From the NCBI RefSeq assembly GCF_043641665.1, contig NC_092180.1:9913891-9977890 (forward strand): a DNA stretch of 64,000 nucleotides, read 5' to 3'. This DNA comes from Enoplosus armatus. Taxonomy: Eukaryota > Chordata > Actinopteri > Centrarchiformes > Enoplosidae. Each line of letters opens with the position of its first letter. The stretch's first letter is position 1. A model generated the notes under the pieces. It made no database searches and was not told the DNA's origin. It saw nothing but the letters and a program-made list of their open reading frames with translations. The translations under genes and the position numbers were made by a program. Shown here in pieces: positions 1 to 13,332 of the stretch.

Positions 1-3000
1 ATACAAAATCATTTTGCAGCATTATCATTCGTTTGGAGTATTTTTGGCCAACTGATATATCTAAGTCCAATATTCACTCTCCTTTTAGTTCTGTTTTTGC
101 TCTCCAACAACTCACAAAGGGAAATATCTGACTCTTTAGTAAGTAAATGCTACACTATGTTCAACAGCTAGTTGCCTACTTTGTCTTTCTGCCTTTCTGC
201 AGGGAGGTTGTAGTAGGTTTTTAGAGCTTTTCTGCTGAAAACAGCTGCCTGCTGCAGCCGAAAATGATGCCATTAGAGCTGTGAGAGTGAACCAAAACAG
301 TAAAGTTGTGCCGCGCAATGAGCTGAAAGATGCTATAAAGCTCCATGAAGCTAAGAGGAATGTCAGTCAATTGATAATTACCTGTGGGTTTGTCTCTTTG
401 AATTACTCCTTTCACAAACAAGTAGTTATGTGATCCATTGTTAATAGAAAAATACTGATTATAGCCACTTTAAAATGATGTTTTGTAAATTGTTGAGCAG
501 TCCCTTTTTCTGCAGTAAAGGCAAAGAGAGCAGAGAAAGTAGAGCAGAGAATGTCTTCAAGAATGTATAAATGCAAATGGGGTTTTCCCCAAATGAAAAC
601 AGGAAAACAAACATCTTAATATCGCAAGCTTTTACAACAGGTCTTTCACATATTAATTACGCTAGGAGGTGGGCTTTGCATTTGGTAAATGACACCACCG
701 GTTCCCCCCTAAGGGTGGAGCTGACAGATGAAGGAGCGATTAAGATGGAAAAATCTTGATGTCGCCATTCTCTGTTGCTGAGGATCATTGCTGGTGACAG
801 GCAGGGTTGTTCCACACTCACACAACTTGAAACAGTTGCCACAGGCTATATACACCTCATCAGTCTTCACCTGTCCAAATCAGTTTCAGCGTCAAACTAG
901 TTAAGATCGGGCATCTTGCCAAATGCTTCACTGCAAAGAAGGAAAATTTGTCTTTGTATTGGAACTGTTTAGAATGATGTGAGAATCTCAGACATAATGC
1001 TGGATGTTTTATTTTGGGTAAAATTATGTTAAAGATGAGATTTGGTGTGCTTTTGCCTATAAGCCCTAGTACCTGCAGCAATACTCTCACATATCAGTCA
1101 CATATTTTAAAAGGTTGACGTCTGTAGGCTATCTTTGTTATTTTGGAAACTCATTTGGAATTATATTAAATAAAAAGGCACTAATAAATCTATTTACTGC
1201 CATAGTAATATTTGTTTTGCAACAAAACTAACTAGCAGGGTCCTATTTGAAACTCACATTAGTCATGCCATTCCCAAGAGTCACTGACTATAAAAAACAC
1301 TAACAAGTCTCACAAGTGAAAGAGTGTATAGTGTAATAGTGAACCACTTTAACTGTACTGAAATGATTTTACTGATAAAAATCACAGATTTTTTATAGAC
1401 ACCAGGTAAATAAATTAAACTGAAAGGTATTTTGGGGTAAACAGACGGGTAAATTACATTTGCTTCTTTTTTCACCACCACCCAAAATAGGTGTCTGCTT
1501 ACTTGCTGCATATAGTTCAAGTGAAAGTGTATGTTCTATTTAGGGTTGACAGTTTGACTTTTATATGATTAGGAAAAGAATGTCAGGACACCTTTGGAGT
1601 TCAGAAGGAATCAAATCACTGGCTTAGGGGGATTAACTTTAAAACATGCCACACCAGGGCTGTGCACCGTTAATTTGCTCCACTTTGGGTGTTGAAAGAG
1701 TGGCCTTTTGGCAAGACTGATCCATGTAAAAGAAAAAGGAGTTAATGAATATGAATGAATGAACAAATTAATGAATAAATAACCACATAACATTAAATCT
1801 CTTTGTAGACCTTAGGCATCACTGGATTTTTCCTCAAATACAAGTCCTGTGGAATTTTCTTTTGTACAAATACAGTTGTTTACTTTCAGTGTTTCTTAGG
1901 AAAAAGCACTGTGCATCGTTTAGGCCCAACACATGTGTCAAATGCATTTCCTTCCACATGAAACATTAGCAAAGCCCATCTCTTGAATATTTTGAAACCT
2001 GCAATGTTACATCCATGTTTACATTGGGGAAGTCTTCTTCCCCACAGTTTAGTGGCATATTGCTGCATGGTTCTCAGGTCCATTTCTTTGCACCACGTCT
2101 ATTTTCCTGTGATTACAATCAGTCCTCTGTAGCAAAATTCAAAATTGAGTCACAGTTCAAAATTCAAGGAGTTAGCATACCTTCCAGTTGTTTTAATCCT
2201 CAGACAAGCTGGCATTAAGGAGGGAAATAGTATTTTCTTTGACCCCAGTTTCAATATATTACAACCACCAGTGCTTTTCATTTACTGTATTTGTCAGTAA
2301 ATTAAAAGAATTCAGTTTCACTCCCAGCCTTGCTTTTACCGGCCTTATAATTCCGTGTTTCATGAATTCATGCATGCTTATATTTAGTGGGATATGTGAG
2401 GCAAAATAAAGGATTAACACTAATGTTCAAACAAAAATCATCCCAGACGGCCACTAAGTACAACAGTACAATAATTAGATTTACCACATTTTGCATCTCA
2501 AAGCATCCCTGAGCAGTTTCATTTCAATGTTTTTAGTACAGCTATGGGAGGATTAAATGCACTCCCGTTTCCTAATTCATCCTAAACAGCTGCCACTTTT
2601 CTTCAATATTTGATCTTTAGCTGATCATATAACCTTGATTACAGTCAAGCAATGGTGTCTGGAAATGTGAATGTTTCTCGATAGTTACCGCAATAAAGAT
2701 CAAAATGTGTCTTAGTGGGAGTGCTTAGTCAGTGTGAGCCAAGGCTTAGCTTCATGAAAAAAACGTTTTTTCATGACTGTTTTATTGGAATGGGTCTGAT
2801 GAGATTTCTTCTCACTTTCTGTGGATTCTCTGAATAAATGTGTAATTATTTGGACCGAACAGGCACTGGACTAAAATGTAGTGCCTTAATGCTAATTAAG
2901 ATAATTAAGAGACATTGACACAGTATGTTTGCGGACAGTGGCTCAACCTCCAGTATCCAATTTGCAGCAGAACTTGCACATCCAATCAACAGACAGGAAA

Positions 3001-6000
3001 AAAAGGAAGTCAATTTGGCATCTTGCATTTCAGTCCGTCTTGAGTCTCATATGTGTGTGTAGGAACTGGTTGTGTTAAAAGCATCTGAACAAAAAATAAC
3101 TTTAACCTAAAAAAATTGGATTAGCTCCCAACATCAGGACCACCATTCCCTCTAAGATGAGGATTTATTAGACACACTGAGTACCAGGTGCCCCCTCAGC
3201 GCCTCAGCCAACACACACAAACACATTTTCCTTCAGAACATCCTGAACTCTTTGAGGAATGATTTCAACAAAGTGCTGGAAACCTTTCAAGGGATCTGAG
3301 TCCGTGATGACTTCATAGCTTTTTGGCGGCACCTTCACAGGAAGAGATAGATGCTACAAGAGATTTACAGGATGATTCAACAATTGTTGAAAAGCCAGAC
3401 GGAGAAAGAGGGGGCACTGGTCTATTAATGAAAGTGGATTAGAGAAAGTGAGCAAGAATATCAGACTACCTATGAACACTACATCTTTATGAGAGGCTTG
3501 TTAGAGATGCCACAAATCAATTCACAAGTCTAATTCATTTAGGTCACAAGGACCTCTTGCACATGAAAAAACTCCTACCAGGTTAACTTTGGTTTATTTT
3601 AACCATGTGGGCAATGTTGTACATACACATGACCACAGAATATCATGCTTGGCGTCACCTTCGTATCTGAAGAATAAAAGCGAGGGCAAAAACAACTACA
3701 GAAACTTGATAAGCTGCAAAACGTTTGGAAATAAGTCAAAGCTCTAATCAGTTAATGAATACGTGGAATGCAGGGGTTTCGAATGCTTTGTTTTTCAATA
3801 GCCAAATGGAAAATAGAAAATGTGCCTTGACACTCAAAATGCCATTGATTCAGTGTTTATTTGATCAGATTACTTTTGGCTGGGATTGTTAGATTCAGAT
3901 TGAAAAGCAATGCAATTACTTGACACGAAAGGATCACCAATTTTTTGTCACCCTTGTACTTTAATTATGAATTTGGCTGTATTCTCTTTCAGCTCTCACC
4001 TCCACATTGCTCTGTATGCCTTAAGAGACAGTAATGCGTAAACAAAGATTTATTTATTCTCATTTTTGAATTTGTCTTTTGAGCTTGCATAGTCACTTTA
4101 AAACTTTTCATAGCTCATGCAAGCCCACGGGGTGGCCCACAACACCAGTGACTTATACCATCAGCACCACACAAAGGCACACGGCTGCACACTTCAAAAG
4201 ATTTCAAGGCTGCACACTTCAGATCATTGTTTATCTTCTGTCGTGTTTGTGATATTTAGTCACCATGAGTAATGCGTGAGTCAGTCTCTTTGAACCTGAT
4301 CTTCATGACCCACTTTAAGTGCCAAAATCAGCCTCTGTTAATATCCCATAAGGCTTATATTACAGTTGTTTCTACAACATGATATCATTTCAAAAAGCAG
4401 GTTGTGATTATAAGGACAAAATAATGTTCTTTACATATCATCATGTGTACTTCTTCAGAGTGAGTATTCCACATATCACATAATGATATTAGTGTGGTAC
4501 TCGAGTAGAATACTTGGTATGAATAACACACTTTGATTGTAGAAAGAGACATTCACAATGTGCAGTTGTCTAAATAAATGTATTATTTATTTATACTCAT
4601 TGCATGACGCGAGAGTATCCAAGTATTACTGTCTGAATAAATGCAAAAAATTATCCTCAAAGCCAAAAGATTAAAAAGACATATAGATGCCTATTTTTCT
4701 TAGTTGTTTGCTTATTTCTCTCTCTCAAGAGGAATTCAATCTCACACACAGACAGGCACACATATATTGATTTTGAATATATCGCATCAACTTACAGTTG
4801 GCAAACAAAATACGGCAACATTTGTAAATGCAATCGCATGCAATAATCATGCAATAAGTACTACTTTTGTGGTTTATAAAATTATTTTTTTTTTGAGAAT
4901 GTGTCAGAGAGACATCGACTCAACTGTGTGGTAAATTCCTAGTCTGTAGAGGTGGTGTGGTATTGCAAGACCTTTCAGTCAAAATTAACTCAAAAAACAA
5001 ATATACACAAGCTGATCGAAAGTATAGGAATAAAAGTATAGGAATGCAAATACAGAAGGGTATAGGTTTCCATTCACAAGAATTGGATAAAGTTAACGAT
5101 TTATCAGGTTTTATTTGACATAAAACACTCTTGGGGAACATTAGATCACTCATGGCAAAACACACCACAGCAATTCTGATTCAAAGACAGGAAAAAAGTG
5201 ACAAACGAACAAGGTATGAGCTCAATCTATTCATTAAAAGCTCATTTACTCCCCAAAAGCAAATGGGCTGGGTCATTCATGGTCTGCCAGGCGATTCAGT
5301 GACAAAGACAAGAAGACAGAGCATTCATCCCTATGAAAAGAGGTCTGTTTTAAATGCCTTAATTAAGTGAAAAATACACCCTTGAAATATCTTACACTCT
5401 GAGATATCATCTATTTGTTCAATGAATTCCAGGAGTATTGGTGATGAATGTTGTAATTAGCAATGTCGATGCACTCACTTTAACTCAACCTTCCTTACAT
5501 AAACAGAGACACGCAGAAAGACACCAGACAAGTAAGGTCTAAAAAGTTTGTAAAAATCCCATTGACTAAATGGGATATATCAGTTTCATATTATACTGAC
5601 TCTGACAAGTTCTTAATAAAATATAAATATAAATATTCTTAATAAAGGTCATTACATTCTGGGGCTTGTCACGGCCTTGACCTGCATCTCAGACCCTTGA
5701 ACTAATGCTTTGCTACTAGAATCCAAAGCCAAGGATACAGCCAGGCAGGCAGCGCTTTATATTCAATGGCCCAAGTATCAGTTGATTAAATTCTGGTGGT
5801 GATCCAGATCTTGTATTTACACCATTAAACAATGAATGGTTTTTAGCCAGAACAATGATGCTGCTTTCATCTGCTAGGGTAAAAAAAGTCAGGCATTTAG
5901 GACTTCCAAGTTGGCTGTACTACATTTGCATGCTATTTTCTCAGTAAATGTAATATAAACAAACAAACTGCTATAGCTGCAGATTTGCAAATGGGAGAAT

Positions 6001-7591
6001 AGCTTGTGCATGATTATATGTGCATCAAAAAGTACTTGCTCTGTGATTTGGGTGGATTTGGACCAAAATCTTGTGTTTACTGTTTATGTTTTAGAGTTGT
6101 TTACAATCACACACCATTTTTGCTGCAATTAAAGTTTCTTAACATGAAGTATCAGCAGAAACTGAACAATGGTACCACTAAAAGGCAAAATGGGCTCAAA
6201 GTTAAATCTCAGGTGTTTGGTTATACATTTTTTATTTATTATTGCATTTTACAGTATAATATGCACTGTGACATGCACACAAAACAGGAGAGGTTCACCA
6301 ACATCACAACCCTCCTATACAACAATGGCTATTCGATTTCCATTTCATCAAAAGAAGTTGATGAGTACCCCTGTAATTTAGTATGTTCTTGAATAGAATA
6401 GATCTAGATTTTGGTGTTGGTGGCACATAAGTACACAATGGGGGCTTTGTTGTTTAGGAATTATTTTATATCAACCTTTGAGTGCTGAAATTTACAGAAG
6501 CCCTGAGAGGCAAGTGAGAAAAAAAAATTCTGGTCATCCATTTTCTAAGTCTGATCTAAATTATATTTTCTCTCCTGTGTTTATGACTTATGATCAGATG
6601 AAAAAAGGTTCCTTCATTTTTTCATCTGTGAAAACAATAAATTACATGACATGCCTGATCAGTTTGAAGTCTCTCAGCATACCTTCAATTTCTTGATCTT
6701 ACTCTGACTCCAAAACACATTGGGCCTCACGCCAAAAGCACTTGTACAAAAAGATTTGTTCTTAAGTGGCATGCATGAGTGATTGAAGAATGTTTGTGCC
6801 ATTGACATACCTCATAATTGAAATTCATATTCATATCACCAGAGAATCATCATCATGGCTTGTCAATTTACTGAACGTTTTTTTTAGATTTTATGATTTT
6901 TATTGGTATATTTCTGCACATTAATTTATACAATTCAGTAGTTGTAGTTGAGTTGTTGAACATTTTCTCACTCTGACAGCTGCCTCAGGGCCTTTATGCA
7001 GACCTCTGTCCAAGATCATCCTCTTTGCACCTGACAGTGTAACATCTCCGACTGTAGACTGATGTTTTTAGCTTTATCTTTTTAAGCAAACAGTTCTGGG
7101 TCCCCTAATATGACTGCTAATACTGACACTGCTAAATCAGTTATCGTTTTGTCTGTTGATTTCAGACAGAAGGACTTGAATCTCTGCAGTGTGAAATTCT
7201 TCTTTTTACTTTTATATGACATTATTGTGAATGAAACTTACCCACAAACGGGGCAGAGCTGATCAAATCTTATCAACGCAGACGTCCTCATGAAGAGGTG
7301 ACATTCACGAGGCAGAAACAAGGGATTTGCGGCTTACGGCGACGTTTGTGCATTTAAGAGAGTTTTTTGAACCCGACTTGGAACACAATGAACAAGCCTC
7401 ACAGAATAAAGTCAGAAAGTTCAAGGATAAGAATGCAAAAATGTTCTTGCATGAGGCCCATTGTCTCCATCTGTGTTGGTTTCTTACTGTGCACATGGCA
7501 AGGATAAATGCAGCTGTGCCATACCTTTTTGTTTGGGAATAAATATAAAATGGATGCACATAAGAAATTGAGTTTTTTTTGGGTGGCTGTG

Positions 7592-7607
7592 ATATATATA
7601 TATATAT
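7592..7607. repeat. (AT)n microsatellite
   Basis: About eight uninterrupted AT units, followed by further AT-rich imperfect sequence. Confidence 0.9.
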
Positions 7608-8510
7608 GATATAATATCATTTTGCTGCCCTGTATTGCTACAGAAAAAAAGAGTTAAGAGAAAACAGATTGTTGATTTGTTGGTAAAATATACATGTTAC
7701 TAAAATTAAGGACATAGCATAATGTGTTTGTGTCTATGTATGTGTTGCAATAGTTCTAGTATCTAACTGGCAAGATTAAAAAAAAGAAAAAGAAACTCAA
7801 CACCTGTTAGACTGAGAAGAGTGGGAAGGCAAAGAGAAAGAAACATTCTACCCGTTTATCACCATACTACCTTCTCACTGAGAGTTTACATTTTGTTCAG
7901 CCATGCACCCATACACCGTGAAATGAAATTTTAGCTCTTCCTTTCCTGGAACATAGATTTTATTGTTCTCTTTGCCAGGATGCTTTAGAGAAGATGGAAA
8001 GTTGCCACTTCATCCCCGTTTTAATTTTAGAGCAATTTTGAATTGCATAAAAACTCATTGTTCACCCAGGTTTCATGGAAATATTTTCTAAGATTTTGTG
8101 TGTGATGAATACAGTGACCGTGATCATGTCCCTCCTCTCTTCATAAGAATGGATATGGTGTTATGTAAGTAAGGCTCAAGCGCAGATCAAGAGAATGAGA
8201 AGCTCAAACACAAATCTCTTTGGGCACTTTGAAACTGACAGTTTAGTCCAAATTCATGAGTGGTTAACCTAAAATTTTACTAGAATGAATATTTTTTCCA
8301 AACCCTAATGTGGACCAAGAACACAGAACCTAATCTGAGCTAAACTCTGAAGCTAAAGTTTCTTCAGAACATTGCGGTAGAACAAACATTGTCAGTTTTA
8401 GAACATTTCTAACCACTGCCCTGTTCAGTTACTGATCAGCTTGAACTGCCTAGCTGTCTGTCACCTGACTAGTATTAAAACCAGAATCCAACAAGGGACT
8501 TACATATTCA

Positions 8511-8524
8511 CTAACCCTAACCCT
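8511..8524. repeat. Short telomere-like CTAACCCTAACCCT motif
   Basis: Just over two telomere-type units in the CCCTAA orientation. Too short to mark a former chromosome end; such fragments arise by chance or repair. Confidence 0.5.
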
Positions 8525-10870
8525 ATTTGATAAAAATATCATAATATAAAAAGTTTAATTTCAAATGTGCCTTGTATCAATAACAAGGCTAAAACTCAAC
8601 ACTGTATTGCAAAAAAGACTGAAGGCTAAGCTATGATTGGACAATCGCTGTTTGAGGGAGAGAATTCAGTGGAAAGTCTATTAAGCAGGACAAGACACAA
8701 AGTGATGCAGGAACTTAAGTGACAAAGACAAGAATCAAAAGATAGTTAATAAGACCTCCGCCCAGTTGTGCATCTGTGTATAATAAGACATGCAGTCTGA
8801 AAGATTTTCAGGACAACATTAGGAGAAAGTATGTTTGTCATCGGGGACAGAAACACACCACAAAACTCCTCGGGTTGAAGCACAGCTGAAATTCAATCAG
8901 ACAAACTCAGAACAGTCTAGTTTTTGAGGACTGTTCCAGTCCTTTCAAGATAAGCTGGCGACTCATGAAGGCCACACTTTGAAGCAGTTTGGCCCACAGG
9001 CTTTCATCTTCACCTGACTAGTGATTTATCATTGCCTCACAGACCAGAAAGCACTACCCCTCCCTCCAGGTAACAAAGAAAACACATATAGAAACTTGCC
9101 ACTGTAGGTTAGCAGGGTCTATATTTATATAGTGCTTAGGTGAGGGTAGTCAGACCTTTTTGACAGCATAGGGGAAGCCCTGTTTTTGTCCTGTAGATCT
9201 ATATTTTATTTCAGGTTTTCTTTGCGAAGTTGTTGGTATATTCCCAATCTTAATGTTGCATGGTCCATCAGGGTATATCCAAGCACTTGCTACATTCTGT
9301 CATATGCATGCACTGTAAGCATAAATGTTGCATGAAGTGGAATATAAATTAGAGGATGTGGTGATTAATCATTATCCTCTTATCCAGTGACATTACTCAT
9401 TTCAAAACTTTTAATGACAGTAGTGCTTCACCAAAACCCATTGCCAAATGGAAAGAAGGGCATATGTAGGATCCATTTTATGTTTATGTTCATTAATTTA
9501 TTTTTATGAATTTAAAAGAGTACACTTTGTTGACCTTATAGGCATGCTCATATGTATATACACATCTATATATATATATATGTTTATATACATACATAAA
9601 TAATGATCACCATTTGGTTGGAGAGGCTAAACCTTCCGCCTCTCTCTCTGGTGCCTTGTATCACTCTGCTAAGATCCTCCAAATAAATGACACACCAAAC
9701 ATGCACGCGCATTTTCCTGGGTTTCAAGTGGAAAGTCAAAGTTGTCCATCGTTGTAATTAACTAGCAAACTAACATCGGTTCTCCTCGGCTAATTATGTC
9801 TGACATAGAAGTAAGAAACAACAGGCCTAGCAGAGAGGAAGAGAGGAACCAAGACACGTAGAACCTGGATGACCCTTATTTGTACATAGTCGCTGCGATT
9901 GGCTAGTTACATTCAAGCTAATCCTGATTGGTTGTTTGATTCAGACCGGGTTTAGTTTAAAAAAAAAAATAAGGGGCATGTTAGTGACATGCAATGGTCA
10001 AAATTAGTTATTTCAACAAAATTATGATGAATAATATTGCCTGCCGCAGCTTTAACTAAGAAGTACATATTTGACCTGAAATGTATAAGGTTTGATGTGG
10101 ATGTATGGAGATGTAGTTTGACATTGAGGAGGAAGACAGGATAAGAATTCAAATGATGAAGAATAACAGTAGAGTGTGATCATGTGTAATCCAGGGTCTA
10201 CAATAAACCAGATCTGCCTCATACATGGTGCATGTAAAACCTAACCCTGTGAAGAGGACTGACGGCAAAGATGAAAGTGAGGAGGAAGAGGTCAAGTCAA
10301 ACATTGGAATCCATAAATCAGTGCCCTAACATCTAATCTTCCAAAATGCAATATGTAACAGGCCATTTTCCTTGAATCACTTTGATACAGACAGAGAGAG
10401 AGATCAAAGTGAACAGCAACAAAAATACATGTATATCAAGAACCGCATATAGGGGATCCTCAAAAAACAACCCCTGTGTTGTTTCTATCAGATTCCAACA
10501 TACAATTGAGAACAGACTCCACATATGTGAAGATATTGTTTCTAGAAAGAAATGTATAAAAGAAAATATACTGCAACATCTGAAAAATATATATACTTTG
10601 GACCAAAACGTAGATTATGTTAGTGATTTAAAATAATCATGCAATCTGAATACGTAGTGTTTATGGGGGATTTGGCTTAGTTATGGCACTTGGAACTTGG
10701 ATAGACATTTTGACCATTTAGGTGATTCGATGTTCATAGCTCAGTGTATATATAATAGATATTGCAGAACAGTTGCCCATATTCACTTGCTGACTGAAGA
10801 ATATGGCATGTTCATTCATACTCTTCTCGAGTATCCAATACAGGCACAGTGACATGGGTCAGACCCTATC

Positions 10871-11155
10871 TGTAAAACCATAACTTGGTTGCTTTTTTTT
10901 TACATTTTGGTTTGTGTTATCATTAAGCAAATGATTTATTAGTGAGCTTTGGAGGTGCTAATAGGTGTATATTTTAACTTGAGCTAAGCTAGCTGTTTCC
11001 CCCTGCTTCCACTATCAGTGCTAAGCTACGCTAATTGACTCCCCGCTCTAGGTCCATAGCTAGCGCACAGACATGAAAGCGGTGTTGATCTTTTCATTTA
11101 AATCTCAGCAAGAAAGGGAATAAGCATATTTCTAAATATCAAACTAATCGTTTAA
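10871..11155 (+). repeat. Non-autonomous teleost repeat, family A, copy 1
   Basis: The core contains GAGCTAAGCTAGCTGTTTCC, then a TGCTTCCA stretch, a GCTAAGCTA block, and the tail GCAAGAAAGGGAATAAGC. The same ordered blocks recur in this window at 24817 and, inverted, at 41966, so the repeat is supported internally. The left part (TGTAAAACCATAACTTGG, then GTGAGCTTTGGAGGTGCTAA) is the other half of the family. It has no coding capacity. I know this pattern as an abundant teleost interspersed repeat but cannot name its superfamily. Confidence 0.75.
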
Positions 11156-11415
11156 ACTCCCCCCTAAATTACGAAAAACATGCACTCAGGTTATTAATCT
11201 GGATTGTTAAACTGAGTGCATGGTTTTTTAGTCTGCATGCATGGCCTAATTAATCCATGTGCTTGGTTTAGCAATCCTTGTATGGATGTATTGTACAGAT
11301 CTACCACAGGGCTCTGTAGTAGCAGTATTCCATGATCAAATGCTAAATTTCAAATGGTAATATTGATTGCAGACAACTGCCAACTCAAACACAAGAAAAC
11401 ATTTCTAAATGTCTT

Positions 11416-11416
<1 letters not shown>

Positions 11417-11461
<45 letters not shown>
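11417..11461. repeat. (AC)n microsatellite
   Basis: About 22 perfect AC units; typical vertebrate dinucleotide repeat, likely length-polymorphic. Confidence 0.95.
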
Positions 11462-11465
<4 letters not shown>

Positions 11466-12536
11466 TACTACACACTACTCAAATATCAAATCACATTAAC
11501 CTCTCTTAATCCTTGCTCTTGTGTTTCCTCTTTCTTCTCTCACATTTGGGCAGGGCATTTGTCTGTCCTCTCTCTTTCCTCTTCCTCCTCCTCCTCGTCT
11601 CCTAATTAATATCCAATAAACTCCATGATGACTTTGAGTGGTCATTCAGTGGTTGTAACCCCCTCATTTAAATGCCACTCGGCTCAATCATTTTTCTCAA
11701 GAGTGATATACTACCCAAAATCAAAACATTAATTAAAAAGCCATTTTCTCAGTCCTCACCAGGATGACATTTTCCCTCACCAGTTTGTTGATTGCTCTGC
11801 TTGGCAGAGCAGCAGCTGCAGCTGCTCTACTACTACACAACTCAACTGAGTTGGTGAAGAGCTGAGGGAAAGACACAAAAGAGACAGTGGGAGGAAGACA
11901 AAAAAGGAGAAGAAGGCTACATGTGCATGGGTGTGTGTGCAACATGCTGGTATCCAGGTATAATACACAATGAGCCTGTGTGGAATGTGACTGCCCACTA
12001 GTGTTGAAGATTGAGATGTTAAGGCAGGAAGGTACAGAGCCCTACAGCATCAGGTATTGATAGTCAGGACTGTAAATATATCACAAAAATACCTAACTAA
12101 AAACTGTGAGAAAAATATCAACCTCATGCACTTACTTATGTGTTGTAAGTATGTAAACGTATGTGGACAATGTGGGAAAAGTGAAAAGGTTAATGAAGTG
12201 GATGATTGTGCTCGTCATCAAATGAATGAATTACCTCTTTGTGATTAGTTTAATCCCCCGTTCTCCCTCACTGTTCACACTGTATTTTTGTGCGCGATTT
12301 ATTTAAAAAAACAACTTCTCCCACCTGGACACAGCTATACAACTATAATGCAGCTGTGCACAGACATCTTATTCAAAAAAAAGTTCCACGCTCACAACTG
12401 AGGATGTTAATTAAACCCACAGTTGCTTTTGGCAGTAAGATTTTGCGAGGCAGGTATGGAAAACAGGCTAAATTTGGCCTTTCACTCTGTAGTTCTTATC
12501 ACTTCCTCTGCCTATTCTCTATCTGCCTCCCCCAAA

Positions 12537-12563
12537 AAATAATCATGGGATCCATGATTATTT
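12537..12563. repeat. 27-bp near-perfect palindrome
   Basis: Perfect 12-bp arms (AAATAATCATGG and its complement CCATGATTATTT) are separated by GAT. It could extrude as a small hairpin or bind a dimeric AT-core factor; it is not flanked by an RNA gene or a coding sequence. Confidence 0.85.
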
Positions 12564-13312
12564 CCATTCCACTATGGAAGTGCATTCGCTCACCATTATA
12601 AGGAGAAAATGGCAACGTAAGCCGCCAAGTTCTGATAAACACATGAATACATGAATATGTGAGTGGAAGCCGTAGCGAGCAAATGTGTTGTTGAGTGGAG
12701 AGGTTTGGGCCTGAGCTGTTTACATTGTAGAGAGCAGTAGTGGAGAGCTGCTCTTTTATAGTTTCTGTTGAAAACTGTGTGTCTAGACAAAGAGTCTTTC
12801 TCGGTGGATGCCATTAAACCCCTCTTCTTCCCAACCTTTGTTTGTATGTACACATTTTATGAAATAAAGATAGAAATCTCCTCATTGCGGCAAAAAGCAA
12901 TCAATATGATAATTTGTGTATTTTCCATTCACCTGCAAGTACAGCAGCAGTGCACTGTGTTTATGTTCCCCACAAGAGTAATTCATTTTAATGTGTCCAC
13001 TGAAAATATTTCTCATTGTTTCACCATTCTGACTGACATAGGACGACACAGACATCCTTTCATTATTTTGAGCTGTATTGAATTTCAGTGCCCAGTGTAT
13101 TCCAGACAGTATTTGTAATAGGCTTTGTTATAGGGGTGCCCCTTTACCTTGTCAATCTGGCTGCACATTGTAAAACAGCAGCATTTAAAAAAAAAACATC
13201 ATGATGATTTATACCCTCTCATAAAAGCACAGTAAAACCTACAAGGTTAGTCAAGGGCATTCAGCCTTCCTGCCTGGCTCACTGTTCGAGGTGAGAACAC
13301 TCCTGTCCCTAA

Positions 13313-13332
13313 ACACACACACACACACACAC
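13313..13332. repeat. (AC)n microsatellite
   Basis: About ten perfect AC units. Confidence 0.9.

Larger units (their letters stand above)
1..10870. other. Unique AT-rich non-coding DNA, no gene seen
   Basis: I see no exon-like open frame, no recognisable transposon protein and no RNA gene in this stretch. All open frames are short and their translations resemble no family I know. It contains AT microsatellites near 7592 and 9570, a telomere-like pair of CCCTAA units at 8511, and a TAAT-rich block at 2840-3030 treated as a separate finding. It could be intergenic or intronic; the sequence alone does not decide. Confidence 0.6.

Noticed and set aside
12290..13118. Frames of 103 and 116 codons
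   Set aside because: Translations are scattered Cys/Phe/His sequences without any family resemblance, and the DNA composition is like the background.
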